This document shows, one piece after another, positions 1-8,222 of a stretch of 44,609 bases of DNA. Below the pieces are notes generated by a model. The model was not told the origin of the DNA. It was given only the letters and a program-made list of their open reading frames with translations, and did no database searches. The DNA lies in NCBI GenBank assembly GCA_947588795.1, contig CANPZJ010000001.1, positions 1-44,609 of the forward strand. The letters run 5' to 3'. The DNA is from an uncultured Bacilli bacterium. GTDB taxonomy: Bacteria > Bacillota_I > Bacilli_A > RF39 > UBA660. The position numbers and the translations under genes are program-made. Within the stretch, counting starts at the first letter, position 1; the number at the start of each line of letters is the position of its first letter.

Positions 1-1263
1 AGCAACTGCAACACTTGCTAGTCCTAAACCTAGATACATTAAAATATTATCACCAGTTTTAGGGTTTTCTTCTTCAGTTTTTTCTGTTGTTTCAGTTTTA
101 TCAGTTGTAGATTCTTGTGTTGCTACTTTCTTAAATGTTGCTTTAACAACTACGTCTTTCTCAGGCATTTTAAATGTTAATTCAGTTTGTTCTTTGCCAT
201 CAACATATAATTTGTCTAATTCATAACCTTCATCAGCTTTAACAGTAATTTTAACTACTTCATCTTTTTGAGCAGATGCTTTATCAACTGTTACTTTACC
301 ATGTTCAGCTTCAGTTGTTACAGCATAATATTTTGTAACTGTTGCACCTTCAGCATATACAACTTTATCACCAGTAACTTCAGCACCAGCTTCAATTGTA
401 ACATCACTTTTGAATGTTAATGTAGCATTATTAGCAGTTTTAATAGTTACACCAGTAGGTACAGTAACTTTTTCTTCTACTTCTGTATCATTATAAACAG
501 TAATATCTGTTGCACCAGTTTTTTCTACTTCTGCTAATGCTTGTTCAATTGTTGGATAATAATATGATCTTTCCCCATTTGATGCAGTTATAGGGAATTC
601 AATATCATATGTAACTCTTACACAAGTATAATTAACGTCTTCTCCTTCAGTAGTTCTCCATACCCAAGCTGTATCACTTTCTGGAACCGCAAAGATAAAA
701 TCTTCACCATATTTTAAATCAGTCTTCTTAGTAAGATCTTCTAATTCTTGTTTTATTGTTTTTGTGCCATCTCCAGTTGCATCAATTTTAGTCCAAACTC
801 CATCTTTGTTATATAGAATTTGTACTCCTAGTGTCCATATAGTTGTATAATCATCATGTTTATTTGTTGCATTTTGAGCATCAGCATTTGCTCTAGCTTT
901 AGCCATAGCACAAGTAAAATCACAATCAGCTGATGTATATGCATAATGGTTATCAAAAGTTTTACCACCTTTTTCAATACCTGGATCAATACTAATATAG
1001 AAAATACCTAAACTAGCTTTTCCATTTTCACTATCAGCATCTTGATAACCAGGACTTTCAGCTAAAATTGTATCAATTGTATCTTGATCAACTCGAACTG
1101 TTACTTTAACAGTTTTGTAATTTGCTCCTTCTGCACTAGGTGTTTCTTGAACTGTTAATCCAGTCAAACCACCATTACCTAATACTAACCCTTCAGCATG
1201 TACACCAACTACTGCTACAAACATAGCAATTATTGATGTTAAAAATAATTTTAATTTTTTCAT
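1..1263 (-). CDS. Sortase-anchored surface protein, 3' end outside window
   Basis: Secreted protein predicted to be cell-wall anchored; 421 codons are visible and about 11 residues plus the stop lie beyond the left edge. The start ATG (1261-1263) follows GGAAGAGG at good spacing. Residues 1-23 are a signal peptide ending VHA. The middle is not recognised. Residues about 313-371 look like a Bacterial repeat/divergent InlB B-repeat domain (GKVTV, then a FKMPEKDVVV-type end). A Thr/Glu/Lys-rich linker leads to NPKTG (about 400-404) and a hydrophobic segment, the layout of a sorting signal. First and last segments nearly match the proteins at 1447-3018 and 3199-4497. Its promoter carries a run of nine G. 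The sorting function is inferred from motif layout; the ligand is unknown. Confidence 0.85.
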   Translation of the reverse strand, partial: MKKLKLFLTSIIAMFVAVVGVHAEGLVLGNGGLTGLTVQETPSAEGANYKTVKVTVRVDQDTIDTILAESPGYQDADSENGKASLGIFYISIDPGIEKGGKTFDNHYAYTSADCDFTCAMAKARANADAQNATNKHDDYTTIWTLGVQILYNKDGVWTKIDATGDGTKTIKQELEDLTKKTDLKYGEDFIFAVPESDTAWVWRTTEGEDVNYTCVRVTYDIEFPITASNGERSYYYPTIEQALAEVEKTGATDITVYNDTEVEEKVTVPTGVTIKTANNATLTFKSDVTIEAGAEVTGDKVVYAEGATVTKYYAVTTEAEHGKVTVDKASAQKDEVVKITVKADEGYELDKLYVDGKEQTELTFKMPEKDVVVKATFKKVATQESTTDKTETTEKTEEENPKTGDNILMYLGLGLASVAVA

Positions 1264-1322
1264 AATATCCTCTTCCTTTCTTTAAAACTATTTTGTTTTC
1301 AGTTTTCTCCTTTCCTACCATA

Positions 1323-1353
1323 AGTATACCCCCCCCCGAAATTGCAAAGTCAA
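1323..1353 (-). promoter_or_regulatory. Poly-G spacer promoter (G9) of surface gene 1-1263
   Basis: On the minus strand a -35 TTGACT (1348-1353) and a -10 TATACT (1323-1328) are separated by 19 bp, of which the nine next to the -10 are all G (1329-1337). Near-copies lie upstream of the next two surface genes with seven and eight G. Sigma-A promoters work best at about 17 bp, so this copy should be the weakest. Sequence is seen; switching is inferred. Confidence 0.8.
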
Positions 1354-1386
1354 CCACAATTTTTAGTTTAACAATTTTCTTGACAC

Positions 1387-1424
1387 AAAAAAACATATTA
1401 CTTTCTTTAAAGCAATATGTTTTT
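1387..1424 (-). terminator. Terminator of surface gene 1447-3018
   Basis: Inverted repeat AAAACATATT...AATATGTTTT with an inner CTTT/AAAG pairing, followed on the minus strand by seven T. It sits just past the stop of 1447-3018 and before the -35 of the next gene. The same ACATATT stem occurs at 3141-3176 and 4815-4850. Confidence 0.8.
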
Positions 1425-1446
1425 ACATTTAATTTAACTTTTCAAA

Positions 1447-3018
1447 TTAATTAGTTTTTCTTAATTTTTTAACACTTAATGTAGCTACTGCAACACTGGC
1501 AAGTCCTAAACCTAGATACATTAAAATGTTATCACCAGTTTTTGGATTTTCTTCTGTTTTTTCTGTAGTTTCAGTTTTTTCAGTTGTTTCAGTTTTATCT
1601 GTTTCTACTGGGGTTTCTGATTTTTTAAATTCTACAGTTATTGTTACATCACTTGCTGGCATTTTAAACTTAACTCCACTATCAGCACTTGTAAATGTTA
1701 CTGGCTTACCATCTTTATCAGTAATAGTAACTGAATTAATTACATAACCTTTATCAGCTGTAATTTTTACAACTACTTCTTCATCTTCAGCAGCATCATT
1801 ATTTGCTTCTACTTTACCATTTTTAGGATCAGTAATTTTAATTTTATGTACTGTTCCTACTACACCACTTTCAGAAATACCTAAATTATTAGTATAAGCT
1901 AATACATCTTCAGCAGCTTCACCATTATTAGTAAATACTACACCTGCTTCAATAAATGGTTTTTCTTCATATTTTGTATTAAATGCTTCTGATACGCTTA
2001 ATGCATTTCCATCTTCAGAATTAGCAACAAATGTACCATCAGTTATTTTTATATCAACTACATTAGTTTCATCAGCGCCTGTAGCTAAATATTCATTAAA
2101 TACATAACCATTATCACTGGTATATTCTCCACCATTAATATTTACTTTAACATTTCCAGCATAACTGTTATTTGATTCTACTTGAATAGCTGCGCCTGTT
2201 GTTGTATATCCACCAACATTTCCTTCAGTAGTTTTTGCTTCTCCAGTTGCATGAACTTTTGCATTATTTAATGTTAGTGTACCAGCTTTAACAATAATGC
2301 CTGATTTACCTTCAATATATGCACCATTAATAGTAATATCTGAATCACCAGCTTGATATATAGCAGCACCTGTAGCTGTTAATTTTGCTGTTGACTCAAT
2401 AGTTATTTTTGGAGCTACAAAGCCTGGAATTGCACCACCAGTAGTTTTGCCAACATCACCAAGTATAGTTAATGCTCCACCAACTTTTTGAACTCCATTT
2501 GATTCATAAGAAACACCTTCTAAAGTTCCTTTAACTATAATTTGAGTATTAGTAACTTTTACAAGATTAGTAGATTGTTGACCAAAAACTCCAATGGCAT
2601 AACCACCTTTTACAGTGACATCTTTATCAATTTCAAGTTTAGTTGCAGAACCTTGATAATCTATAACTTGAATAGCTGAACTGCTACTATTTACACTAGT
2701 AATCTCAACAGTACCTTTACCAGTTAAAGTTAATATTCCGCCTTCAACAGAAAATACTGCAGAACTTGCTCTTTTGATGTTATGATTATTTAAATCAATC
2801 GTAATATTTTTATTACTATCAATTTTTAATAATGTTGTTGCAGTTACATCACTTTGTAAAATGATTGTTGATTCAGCACTAGTACTAGCATCATTAATAG
2901 CATCTTGTAAAGTAGTTCTACAATCACCATTTAATGTAGCTTCACATTCAGCATGAACACCAACTGTTGCAACTAACATAGCAATAATTGCTGTTACAAA
3001 TAATTTTAATTTTTTCAT
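1447..3018 (-). CDS. Sortase-anchored surface protein with beta-helix-like repeats and NPKTG
   Basis: A 523-residue exported protein. Residues 1-23 are the shared signal peptide ending VHA. About 50-370 consists of short Gly/Asn/Thr/Ile-rich strands with recurring LTLNNAKV- and ITINGAYI-like units, typical of a right-handed parallel beta-helix (pectate-lyase-like fold). About 392-466 is a Bacterial repeat/InlB-B-like domain ending in KMPASDVTITVEF. A TETTEKTE linker precedes NPKTG (491-495), a hydrophobic stretch and a KKLRK tail. Start is set by GGAAGAGG before ATG 3018. It has its own poly-G promoter and terminator. Adhesion or matrix roles are common for such proteins but no ligand can be read here. 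The anchoring enzyme could be the class B sortase at 26019-26783. Confidence 0.9.
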   Translation of the reverse strand: MKKLKLFVTAIIAMLVATVGVHAECEATLNGDCRTTLQDAINDASTSAESTIILQSDVTATTLLKIDSNKNITIDLNNHNIKRASSAVFSVEGGILTLTGKGTVEITSVNSSSSAIQVIDYQGSATKLEIDKDVTVKGGYAIGVFGQQSTNLVKVTNTQIIVKGTLEGVSYESNGVQKVGGALTILGDVGKTTGGAIPGFVAPKITIESTAKLTATGAAIYQAGDSDITINGAYIEGKSGIIVKAGTLTLNNAKVHATGEAKTTEGNVGGYTTTGAAIQVESNNSYAGNVKVNINGGEYTSDNGYVFNEYLATGADETNVVDIKITDGTFVANSEDGNALSVSEAFNTKYEEKPFIEAGVVFTNNGEAAEDVLAYTNNLGISESGVVGTVHKIKITDPKNGKVEANNDAAEDEEVVVKITADKGYVINSVTITDKDGKPVTFTSADSGVKFKMPASDVTITVEFKKSETPVETDKTETTEKTETTEKTEENPKTGDNILMYLGLGLASVAVATLSVKKLRKTN

Positions 3019-3077
3019 AATATCCTCTTCCTTTCTTTAAAACTATTTTGTTTTCAGTTTTCTCCTTTCCTACTATA

Positions 3078-3106
3078 AGGATACCCCCCCGAATTTATAA
3101 AGTCAA
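3078..3106 (-). promoter_or_regulatory. Poly-G spacer promoter (G7) of surface gene 1447-3018
   Basis: Minus-strand -35 TTGACT (3101-3106), then a 17-bp spacer that ends in seven G (3084-3090), then -10 TATCCT (3078-3083). The spacer is the optimal length but the -10 box is weaker than the TATACT of its two neighbours. The leader from the -10 box to the start codon nearly matches that of gene 1-1263. Confidence 0.8.
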
Positions 3107-3140
3107 TCGCGTTTTTTCATTTATCATTTTATTTGACATC

Positions 3141-3176
3141 AAAAAACATATTACTTATATCAAGCAATATGTTTTT
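3141..3176 (-). terminator. Terminator of surface gene 3199-4497
   Basis: Stem AAACATATTaCTT/AAGcAATATGTTT followed on the minus strand by six T. It separates gene 3199-4497 from the promoter of 1447-3018, so the three surface genes look independently transcribed. Confidence 0.8.
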
Positions 3177-3198
3177 CATATAATTTTAATTTTTTAAA

Positions 3199-4497
3199 TC
3201 AGTTAGATTTTCTAAGCTTTTTAACACTTAATGCAGCAACTGCAACACTTGCTAGTCCTAAACCTAGATACATTAAAATATTATCACCAGTTTTAGGGTT
3301 TTCTTCTTCAGGTTTTGTAGTTTGAGTTGTTACTGATGCTGATACTTCTTTTAATCCTTTTATAGCATCATTTAATTCTTTTACAGCTTGATCAATTTTA
3401 TCTTGTTCATCAGCTTTTAAATCTTTTTGTACTGCTTCAGCATTTTTAATAGCAGTTTCTAATGCTTTTACAGTTTCTTCTGTATATTTTGTTTTATCAA
3501 CTGCTTTAGCATCTTTTAATGCTTTTTCTAATTCACTATAATCAGCATCTTTTAATACAACATTACCATTTTCATCTACTTCATGATTATTATCAATGTA
3601 AGTTGCTATATTTGAATCTTCTGAATAATTACCACCAAGAACATTTAATTCATCTTCACCTTGGTTATAAAATAACAATTCAGCATCAAAGTCGCCACCT
3701 TTTATTGTTAATTCTGCGTTATTATCACCTTGTTTTTGGTTAGTAATTAATGAGTTATGTTCATCTTCTCCAGCAGTTTTAAATTCTCCATCTGTAATTG
3801 TCATTTCTTTAGTATTAACTAAAACTGAATAATCATAATTTTGAGTAAATGTACCACCATTAACTGTAGCACTACCATTATTTGATACTGCCCAAGATTT
3901 AGCTATTCCAGTTGAAAAATCACCATCATTTATAGTAAGTGTACCATCATTATGGATAGCAGCAGCTCCTTCTTTTAATGATTTAAATGTACCACCATTT
4001 ACTATCATTTCACCATAATTATAAATTGTAGATAATCCATTATCTGCTTCTGCATTTATTAAATATTCACCAGCTTCAATAGTTAATTTACCATTATTTA
4101 CAATAGTTGACATTCTGTTAGTATCATCTGCTAAAGTAACTTTACCAGCATGATTACTAGATGTATCAATAATTGTTAATTCAGCATCTTCCGCAATATC
4201 AATTGCAACTTCATAATTATTAAGTCCGCAATGATCAGCTTGTCCATCACACCAGTTAGTTAAAGTGTTACCATTTAAGTCTAAAACAACTTTTTCGCCG
4301 GCTTTTACTTGTAGTCCAGCATTTGAATCATGAGTTAATTTTATTGTAACTACATCATTATCACTTGTTACTATAGATTCCCAATCACGTTCATGCCAGT
4401 CAGAAGCATCACCACCAGTAATTCCAGCAGCATGAACACCAACTACTGCTACGAACATAGCAATTATCGATGTTAAAAACAATTTTAATTTTTTCAT
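3199..4497 (-). CDS. Sortase-anchored surface protein with beta-helix-like repeats, FIVAR-like helices and NPKTG
   Basis: A 432-residue exported protein. Residues 1-23 are a signal peptide ending VHA. About 60-300 shows repeated short units such as TLTINDGDF, SATVNGGTF, EMTITDGEF and ELTIKGGDF, the regular turns expected of a parallel beta-helix. About 320-384 is helical and charged (SELEKALKDAK, then LNDAIKGLKE), resembling FIVAR/GA-type modules of Gram-positive surface proteins. NPKTG begins at about 400, followed by a hydrophobic stretch and KKLRK. ATG 4497 follows GGAAGAGG. The last coding segment shares 77 identical bases with the partial gene at 1-1263, which points to recent duplication or gene conversion. 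Binding target unknown. Confidence 0.9.
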   Translation of the reverse strand: MKKLKLFLTSIIAMFVAVVGVHAAGITGGDASDWHERDWESIVTSDNDVVTIKLTHDSNAGLQVKAGEKVVLDLNGNTLTNWCDGQADHCGLNNYEVAIDIAEDAELTIIDTSSNHAGKVTLADDTNRMSTIVNNGKLTIEAGEYLINAEADNGLSTIYNYGEMIVNGGTFKSLKEGAAAIHNDGTLTINDGDFSTGIAKSWAVSNNGSATVNGGTFTQNYDYSVLVNTKEMTITDGEFKTAGEDEHNSLITNQKQGDNNAELTIKGGDFDAELLFYNQGEDELNVLGGNYSEDSNIATYIDNNHEVDENGNVVLKDADYSELEKALKDAKAVDKTKYTEETVKALETAIKNAEAVQKDLKADEQDKIDQAVKELNDAIKGLKEVSASVTTQTTKPEEENPKTGDNILMYLGLGLASVAVAALSVKKLRKSN

Positions 4498-4562
4498 AAT
4501 ATCCTCTTCCTTTCTTTAAAATCGTTTGTTTAATTTGTAAACGTTTTTCCTTTCTTATTATA

Positions 4563-4592
4563 AGTATACCCCCCCCGAATTTATAAAGTCAA
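4563..4592 (-). promoter_or_regulatory. Poly-G spacer promoter (G8) of surface gene 3199-4497
   Basis: Minus-strand -35 TTGACT (4587-4592), 18-bp spacer ending in eight G (4569-4576), -10 TATACT (4563-4568). Apart from the G-run length it matches the core of the other two promoters; the leader then differs before returning to the shared GGAAGAGG ribosome-binding region. Confidence 0.8.
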
Positions 4593-4624
4593 TATGATTT
4601 TTTATCTCTGTTAATAATTGACAC

Positions 4625-4777
4625 TTATTTTATTTTTTTATCTTTCATCATTTTATTTATTACTAAAACAATGACTACGATACTTATTATTCCTAGTCCA
4701 ACAAAAAGATAGATACTATCTAAAGTATTAGGATTTTCAATTATTACTTGTTTAGCAAGTTCTAATAAATTTGTCAT
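4625..4777 (-). CDS. 50-residue membrane peptide resembling a bare sorting signal
   Basis: A 50-residue protein. ATG 4777 is chosen because AAGGGA lies at normal spacing upstream; an upstream in-frame start would add 13 residues without such a site. The sequence ends with ENPNTLDS, a hydrophobic segment of about 20 residues and a MMKDKKIK basic tail. This layout parallels the ENPKTGDN, hydrophobic stretch and KKLRK tail of the three adjacent surface proteins, with Leu replacing the sortase-critical Gly. It has no signal peptide and only about 17 residues before the motif. It lies between the pbp terminator and the G8 promoter. It could be a remnant of a fourth surface gene or a functional small membrane protein. 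Function unknown. Confidence 0.65.
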   Translation of the reverse strand: MTNLLELAKQVIIENPNTLDSIYLFVGLGIISIVVIVLVINKMMKDKKIK

Positions 4778-4814
4778 TTTATTCTTCCCTTCTATTATCA
4801 AAATTAGTTTGCAC

Positions 4815-4850
4815 AAAAAAACATATTATTATACAAATTCAATAATATGT
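4815..4850 (-). terminator. Terminator of the mraZ-rsmH-ftsL-pbp operon
   Basis: Perfect 10-bp stem ACATATTATT/AATAATATGT with a 10-nt loop directly after the pbp stop codon, followed on the minus strand by seven T. Confidence 0.85.
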
Positions 4851-6953
4851 TTATTTACTTAATGTTACTTCTAATACTTGATCATTACTAATAGTTGTTC
4901 CTACTGGTATACTTTGTGTAGTTACATAACCATAACCATTTGTTTTAACATCTATACCAAGAAGATTTGCATAAGTCATAATTTCACTTAAACTCCAGCC
5001 AGTTAAATCTTCCATTACATAATCATGTTTATTACTTACTAAAAATACTTTACTACCTTCTAAGGCTTCGCCACCTTTTAATGGGTATTGATTAATAACA
5101 TAACTACCTGTTCCAAGTTTATATACTTTTAATTTTTTATTTTGTAAATCTTCTACTGTAGTATTCATATCTTTACTAATATAATTATCTAGTTTAATTA
5201 CTTTAGTATTTATTTCTTGAGAAGAATTTTCTATACCTAAATTAGATACGATATCATCGACTGCTTTCGTAAGTTGTTCGGCGATTGGTCTTGCACTAGA
5301 TGATGATAATTGTTTAGCAGCCACATAAACAATATATTTTGGATCTTCTTCTGGAAATATTCCCGCAAAAGAACGAACATAATCATAACTACCTTTTAAG
5401 TATCCACCATTTGGTGATGCTATTTGGGCAGTTCCTGTTTTACCCATCATATTTGTAAGCGTTGGCCGATACATTTTATTACTTTCTAGTCCTTCATAAA
5501 CAACATTATGCATTAATTTTTGCATATAATCAGTTGTTTCTTTACTAAATACTTTAGCAACTTCTGTTCTTTTACCATCATAGATAATTTCGCCATCATC
5601 ACCAACTATTTTATCAACAACATAAGGTTTTAAAACAGTACCATCATTAGTAATTGAAGATAGCGCTTGTAACATTTGAATTGGCGTAACTGTAATACCT
5701 TGACCAAAGGCTGCAGTTGCGAGGTCTGTTTTATATTTAATATTTACTTTACCAGATACTTCATTAGCAAGTTCTATCCCTGTTTTTTTACTAAATCCTA
5801 ATTTTTTATAATAATCAGTTAAAGTAGCACTACCAACAGACTCACCAATATAAGTAGCGCCAACATTAGATGAATATGCAAAACCAGTATCAAAGTTAAT
5901 TTCGCCAAAACCATAATCGTTAAAGTCGCAAATTTTCGCATCTGCTATTTCACGACAACCTGATTTAAAAGTTTTAGTGCCATCATATTTACCTTCATTT
6001 ATACTTGTTGCCCACGAAAATATTTTCATAACACTACCAGGTTCATATTCGTAAGACACAAGTGGATTAGTATAAATCTCCAAAGTGCTTAAATCATTTG
6101 GATTAAAATTAGGATAAGTAGAACTTGCTACAATAGCACCAGTTTTCGCATCCATTACCGAAAACACCATAAAGTCCATATCATATTCTGCCGCTAAATT
6201 ACGTGTTAGAGTTTCGGCAAACCATTGAATACGATTATCAATAGTAAGATAGATTCCTGCCCCATCAACCGCATCTTCAGTTATTACTTCCGCACTGGGA
6301 AGAGTATAGCCATAAGCATCAGTTTGATAAGTAGTTTTACCATCTGTACCAGATAGTTCTTTATCATAATAAGATTCAATGCCAAGTTCTCCTACAATAT
6401 CGCCATCTTCTTGCGTTTTAGCATAGCCTACAATGTATGAGGCAAATTGTCCCATATTATAATGTCTTTTTTGGCCTTGAATAAAATCTATTCCTGGCAT
6501 ATTTAATTTTTCTATTTCATTTTTTTTAGCCTCAGATATGCCACTACCCTTACTACCAAATTCAGTTTGATAAATACCTTCCTTACTTAAAAGTTTAACT
6601 GCTTTATCATAATCTATCCCAAGTTCTTCATTAAGCATTTTAGCAGTACCTTCAATATCTACGACGTGTTGAGGTTTCTTTGGATCAGTAGTTCTACTAG
6701 GCTCTAAGTAAGCAATAATTTTATAAGAATTAACTGTTGATGCTAACATATTACCTCTACTATCATAAATATTACCTCTTTTAGCATAGATAACATTACT
6801 TTTAGTATTTCTGTTGCTAGCAAATTCATGTAAGTTAATTCCATCAATATTATTACTTAATGCAATAAAAGATAATCTTCCAATAATGGCTACAAATAAA
6901 AAAGCCACAATAAAAATTAATATCCTTGGTATTTTTACTGTAACTTTTCTCAT
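4851..6953 (-). CDS. Class B penicillin-binding protein (cell-division transpeptidase) with PASTA domains
   Basis: Division-type D,D-transpeptidase that cross-links septal peptidoglycan, 700 residues. A short cytoplasmic tail is followed by a membrane anchor (about 10-32), then the PBP dimerisation domain. The transpeptidase domain has SVMK (Ser307 to Lys310, with Ser307 the acylated nucleophile), SSN (361-363) and KTGTAQ (505-510). The C-terminus (about 590-700) carries two PASTA-like domains, as in B. subtilis PbpB and SpoVD. Its place at the end of mraZ-rsmH-ftsL, four bases after ftsL, supports the PbpB/FtsI role. SpoVD is the alternative, since a sporulation gene (spoIIP) is also in the window. 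The rest of the usual dcw cluster (mraY, murD, ftsW) does not follow; a terminator and surface genes do. Confidence 0.93.
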   Translation of the reverse strand: MRKVTVKIPRILIFIVAFLFVAIIGRLSFIALSNNIDGINLHEFASNRNTKSNVIYAKRGNIYDSRGNMLASTVNSYKIIAYLEPSRTTDPKKPQHVVDIEGTAKMLNEELGIDYDKAVKLLSKEGIYQTEFGSKGSGISEAKKNEIEKLNMPGIDFIQGQKRHYNMGQFASYIVGYAKTQEDGDIVGELGIESYYDKELSGTDGKTTYQTDAYGYTLPSAEVITEDAVDGAGIYLTIDNRIQWFAETLTRNLAAEYDMDFMVFSVMDAKTGAIVASSTYPNFNPNDLSTLEIYTNPLVSYEYEPGSVMKIFSWATSINEGKYDGTKTFKSGCREIADAKICDFNDYGFGEINFDTGFAYSSNVGATYIGESVGSATLTDYYKKLGFSKKTGIELANEVSGKVNIKYKTDLATAAFGQGITVTPIQMLQALSSITNDGTVLKPYVVDKIVGDDGEIIYDGKRTEVAKVFSKETTDYMQKLMHNVVYEGLESNKMYRPTLTNMMGKTGTAQIASPNGGYLKGSYDYVRSFAGIFPEEDPKYIVYVAAKQLSSSSARPIAEQLTKAVDDIVSNLGIENSSQEINTKVIKLDNYISKDMNTTVEDLQNKKLKVYKLGTGSYVINQYPLKGGEALEGSKVFLVSNKHDYVMEDLTGWSLSEIMTYANLLGIDVKTNGYGYVTTQSIPVGTTISNDQVLEVTLSK

Positions 6954-6957
6954 AATC

Positions 6958-7293
6958 TTACTCTCCTAATTCTTCTGTATCATTTATTTCACTATTTTGT
7001 CCATCTACTTTTACTATATTACCACTTATATATGAAAGTCCATACTCATCGGCTATTTTTTGGATATTTTCCATACTAACTAGTTCATTTATTTGCATTT
7101 CTAAACTTTCATTAATATCTTCTTGTTTTTCTATTTTACTTTTAATCTTTTCGTTTTTAATATTAGTTTCACTTAATAATGCTTTCGAAAAAACATTAAC
7201 AGTAGGTATTGCTAAAAGAAGTAATAAAAGTATTACATACATGAATTTTTCTCCCTTTAAAAATTTTAATCTTGTTTTCTTTCTTCTTTGCAT
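6958..7293 (-). CDS. ftsL: FtsL-like cell-division protein
   Basis: A 111-residue bitopic protein: basic cytoplasmic N-terminus (MQRRKKTRLKF), one membrane span (about 18-37), then an extracytoplasmic coiled coil rich in Glu, Lys and Ile and a short tail with EYGLSY. This is the architecture of FtsL/DivIC septum proteins, which form a complex with DivIB/FtsQ and recruit septal synthesis enzymes. Sequence conservation in the family is low, so the call rests mainly on topology and on the position between rsmH and pbp, which is where ftsL normally lies. Start is supported by AAAGGA eight bases upstream. The C-terminal tail is acidic. Confidence 0.85.
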   Translation of the reverse strand: MQRRKKTRLKFLKGEKFMYVILLLLLLAIPTVNVFSKALLSETNIKNEKIKSKIEKQEDINESLEMQINELVSMENIQKIADEYGLSYISGNIVKVDGQNSEINDTEELGE

Positions 7294-7295
7294 TA

Positions 7296-8222
7296 TTAAA
7301 TCCTTTCTACTATTCTAAGTTTAGCACTATGGCTTCTACTATTTATTTTTAACTCATCTTCACTAGGTAAGATAGGTTTTTTATTAATTATTTTAATTTT
7401 TGGTTTATACTCATCTGGTATATCAGGTAATCCTTTAAATATTTCATTAACTTCACTATACTTTTTAAAAGTATTTTTGACAATGCGATCTTCTAAGGAA
7501 TGAAAAGTAATGACTGAAAGTCTACCACCACTCTTTAGTAAATCAATGGCATCTGGTAAAACACTTTCTAATACTGATAGTTCATTATTAACGGCAATTC
7601 TTAATGCCTGAAATATTTTTCTTTCGGGATGAGTTTTATAAAAGTAATTAGCACCAGTAGCACTTTTAATTATATCGACTAATTCTAAAGTTGTCATTAT
7701 TTTTTTTGATTTTCTCACGTTCACTATTTTCTTCGCTATTACTTTTCCTAATTTCTCTTCCCCATACTCATAAAAGTATTTCGTTAACTCTTCTTCTGAT
7801 GCATTATTTACTAAATCACTAGCATTAAACTCCTCATCTTGATTCATTCGCATATCTAAAGGTGCATCTTTCATAAAGGAAAATCCTCTTTTTTCATCAT
7901 CTATTTGGGGTGATGAAAAACCTAAATCAAAGATAATACCATCAACTTTGTCTATCCCTAAATCTTCTAAAGATTTCTTCATATCAACAAAGTTTATCGG
8001 TAATATTTGGTAATTACTACCAATTTTTTTTAGTTCTACTTCAGCATCTTCACGAGCATCTCTATCTTGATCAATACCAATAAGCATTCCATCTTTATCT
8101 AATGCTTCAAGTATTTTCTTACTCATACCAGCATAACCTAAAGTAGCATCAACATAAATACCTTTCGGATTTATATTTAATGAATCAATTATTTCATTTA
8201 AGAGAACACTATAATGCTTCAC
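7296..8222 (-). CDS. rsmH: 16S rRNA (cytosine-1402 N4) methyltransferase RsmH
   Basis: Class I SAM-dependent methyltransferase (formerly MraW) that methylates C1402 of 16S rRNA in the decoding centre. The protein starts VKHYSVLLNEIID and has the SAM-binding motif DATLGYAGMS, the conserved RGFSFMKDAPLDMRM region and VITFHSLEDRIVK near the end, all diagnostic. I place the start at GTG 8222, with GAGG seven bases upstream, giving 308 residues and a 14-bp overlap with the end of mraZ. An ATG at 8249 would add nine residues inside mraZ that lack family similarity. Probably translationally coupled to mraZ. Confidence 0.95.
   Translation of the reverse strand: MKHYSVLLNEIIDSLNINPKGIYVDATLGYAGMSKKILEALDKDGMLIGIDQDRDAREDAEVELKKIGSNYQILPINFVDMKKSLEDLGIDKVDGIIFDLGFSSPQIDDEKRGFSFMKDAPLDMRMNQDEEFNASDLVNNASEEELTKYFYEYGEEKLGKVIAKKIVNVRKSKKIMTTLELVDIIKSATGANYFYKTHPERKIFQALRIAVNNELSVLESVLPDAIDLLKSGGRLSVITFHSLEDRIVKNTFKKYSEVNEIFKGLPDIPDEYKPKIKIINKKPILPSEDELKINSRSHSAKLRIVERI

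Noticed and set aside
1193..1396. 67-codon minus-strand reading frame over the first poly-G promoter
   Set aside because: It covers the promoter and leader of the surface gene at 1-1263, has no ribosome site and no protein-like composition.
3519..3743. Plus-strand frames antisense to surface and lipoprotein genes (also near 17132, 24327, 25094, 29412, 33177)
   Set aside because: They are opposite-strand shadows of well-supported genes, with skewed residue composition and no ribosome sites.
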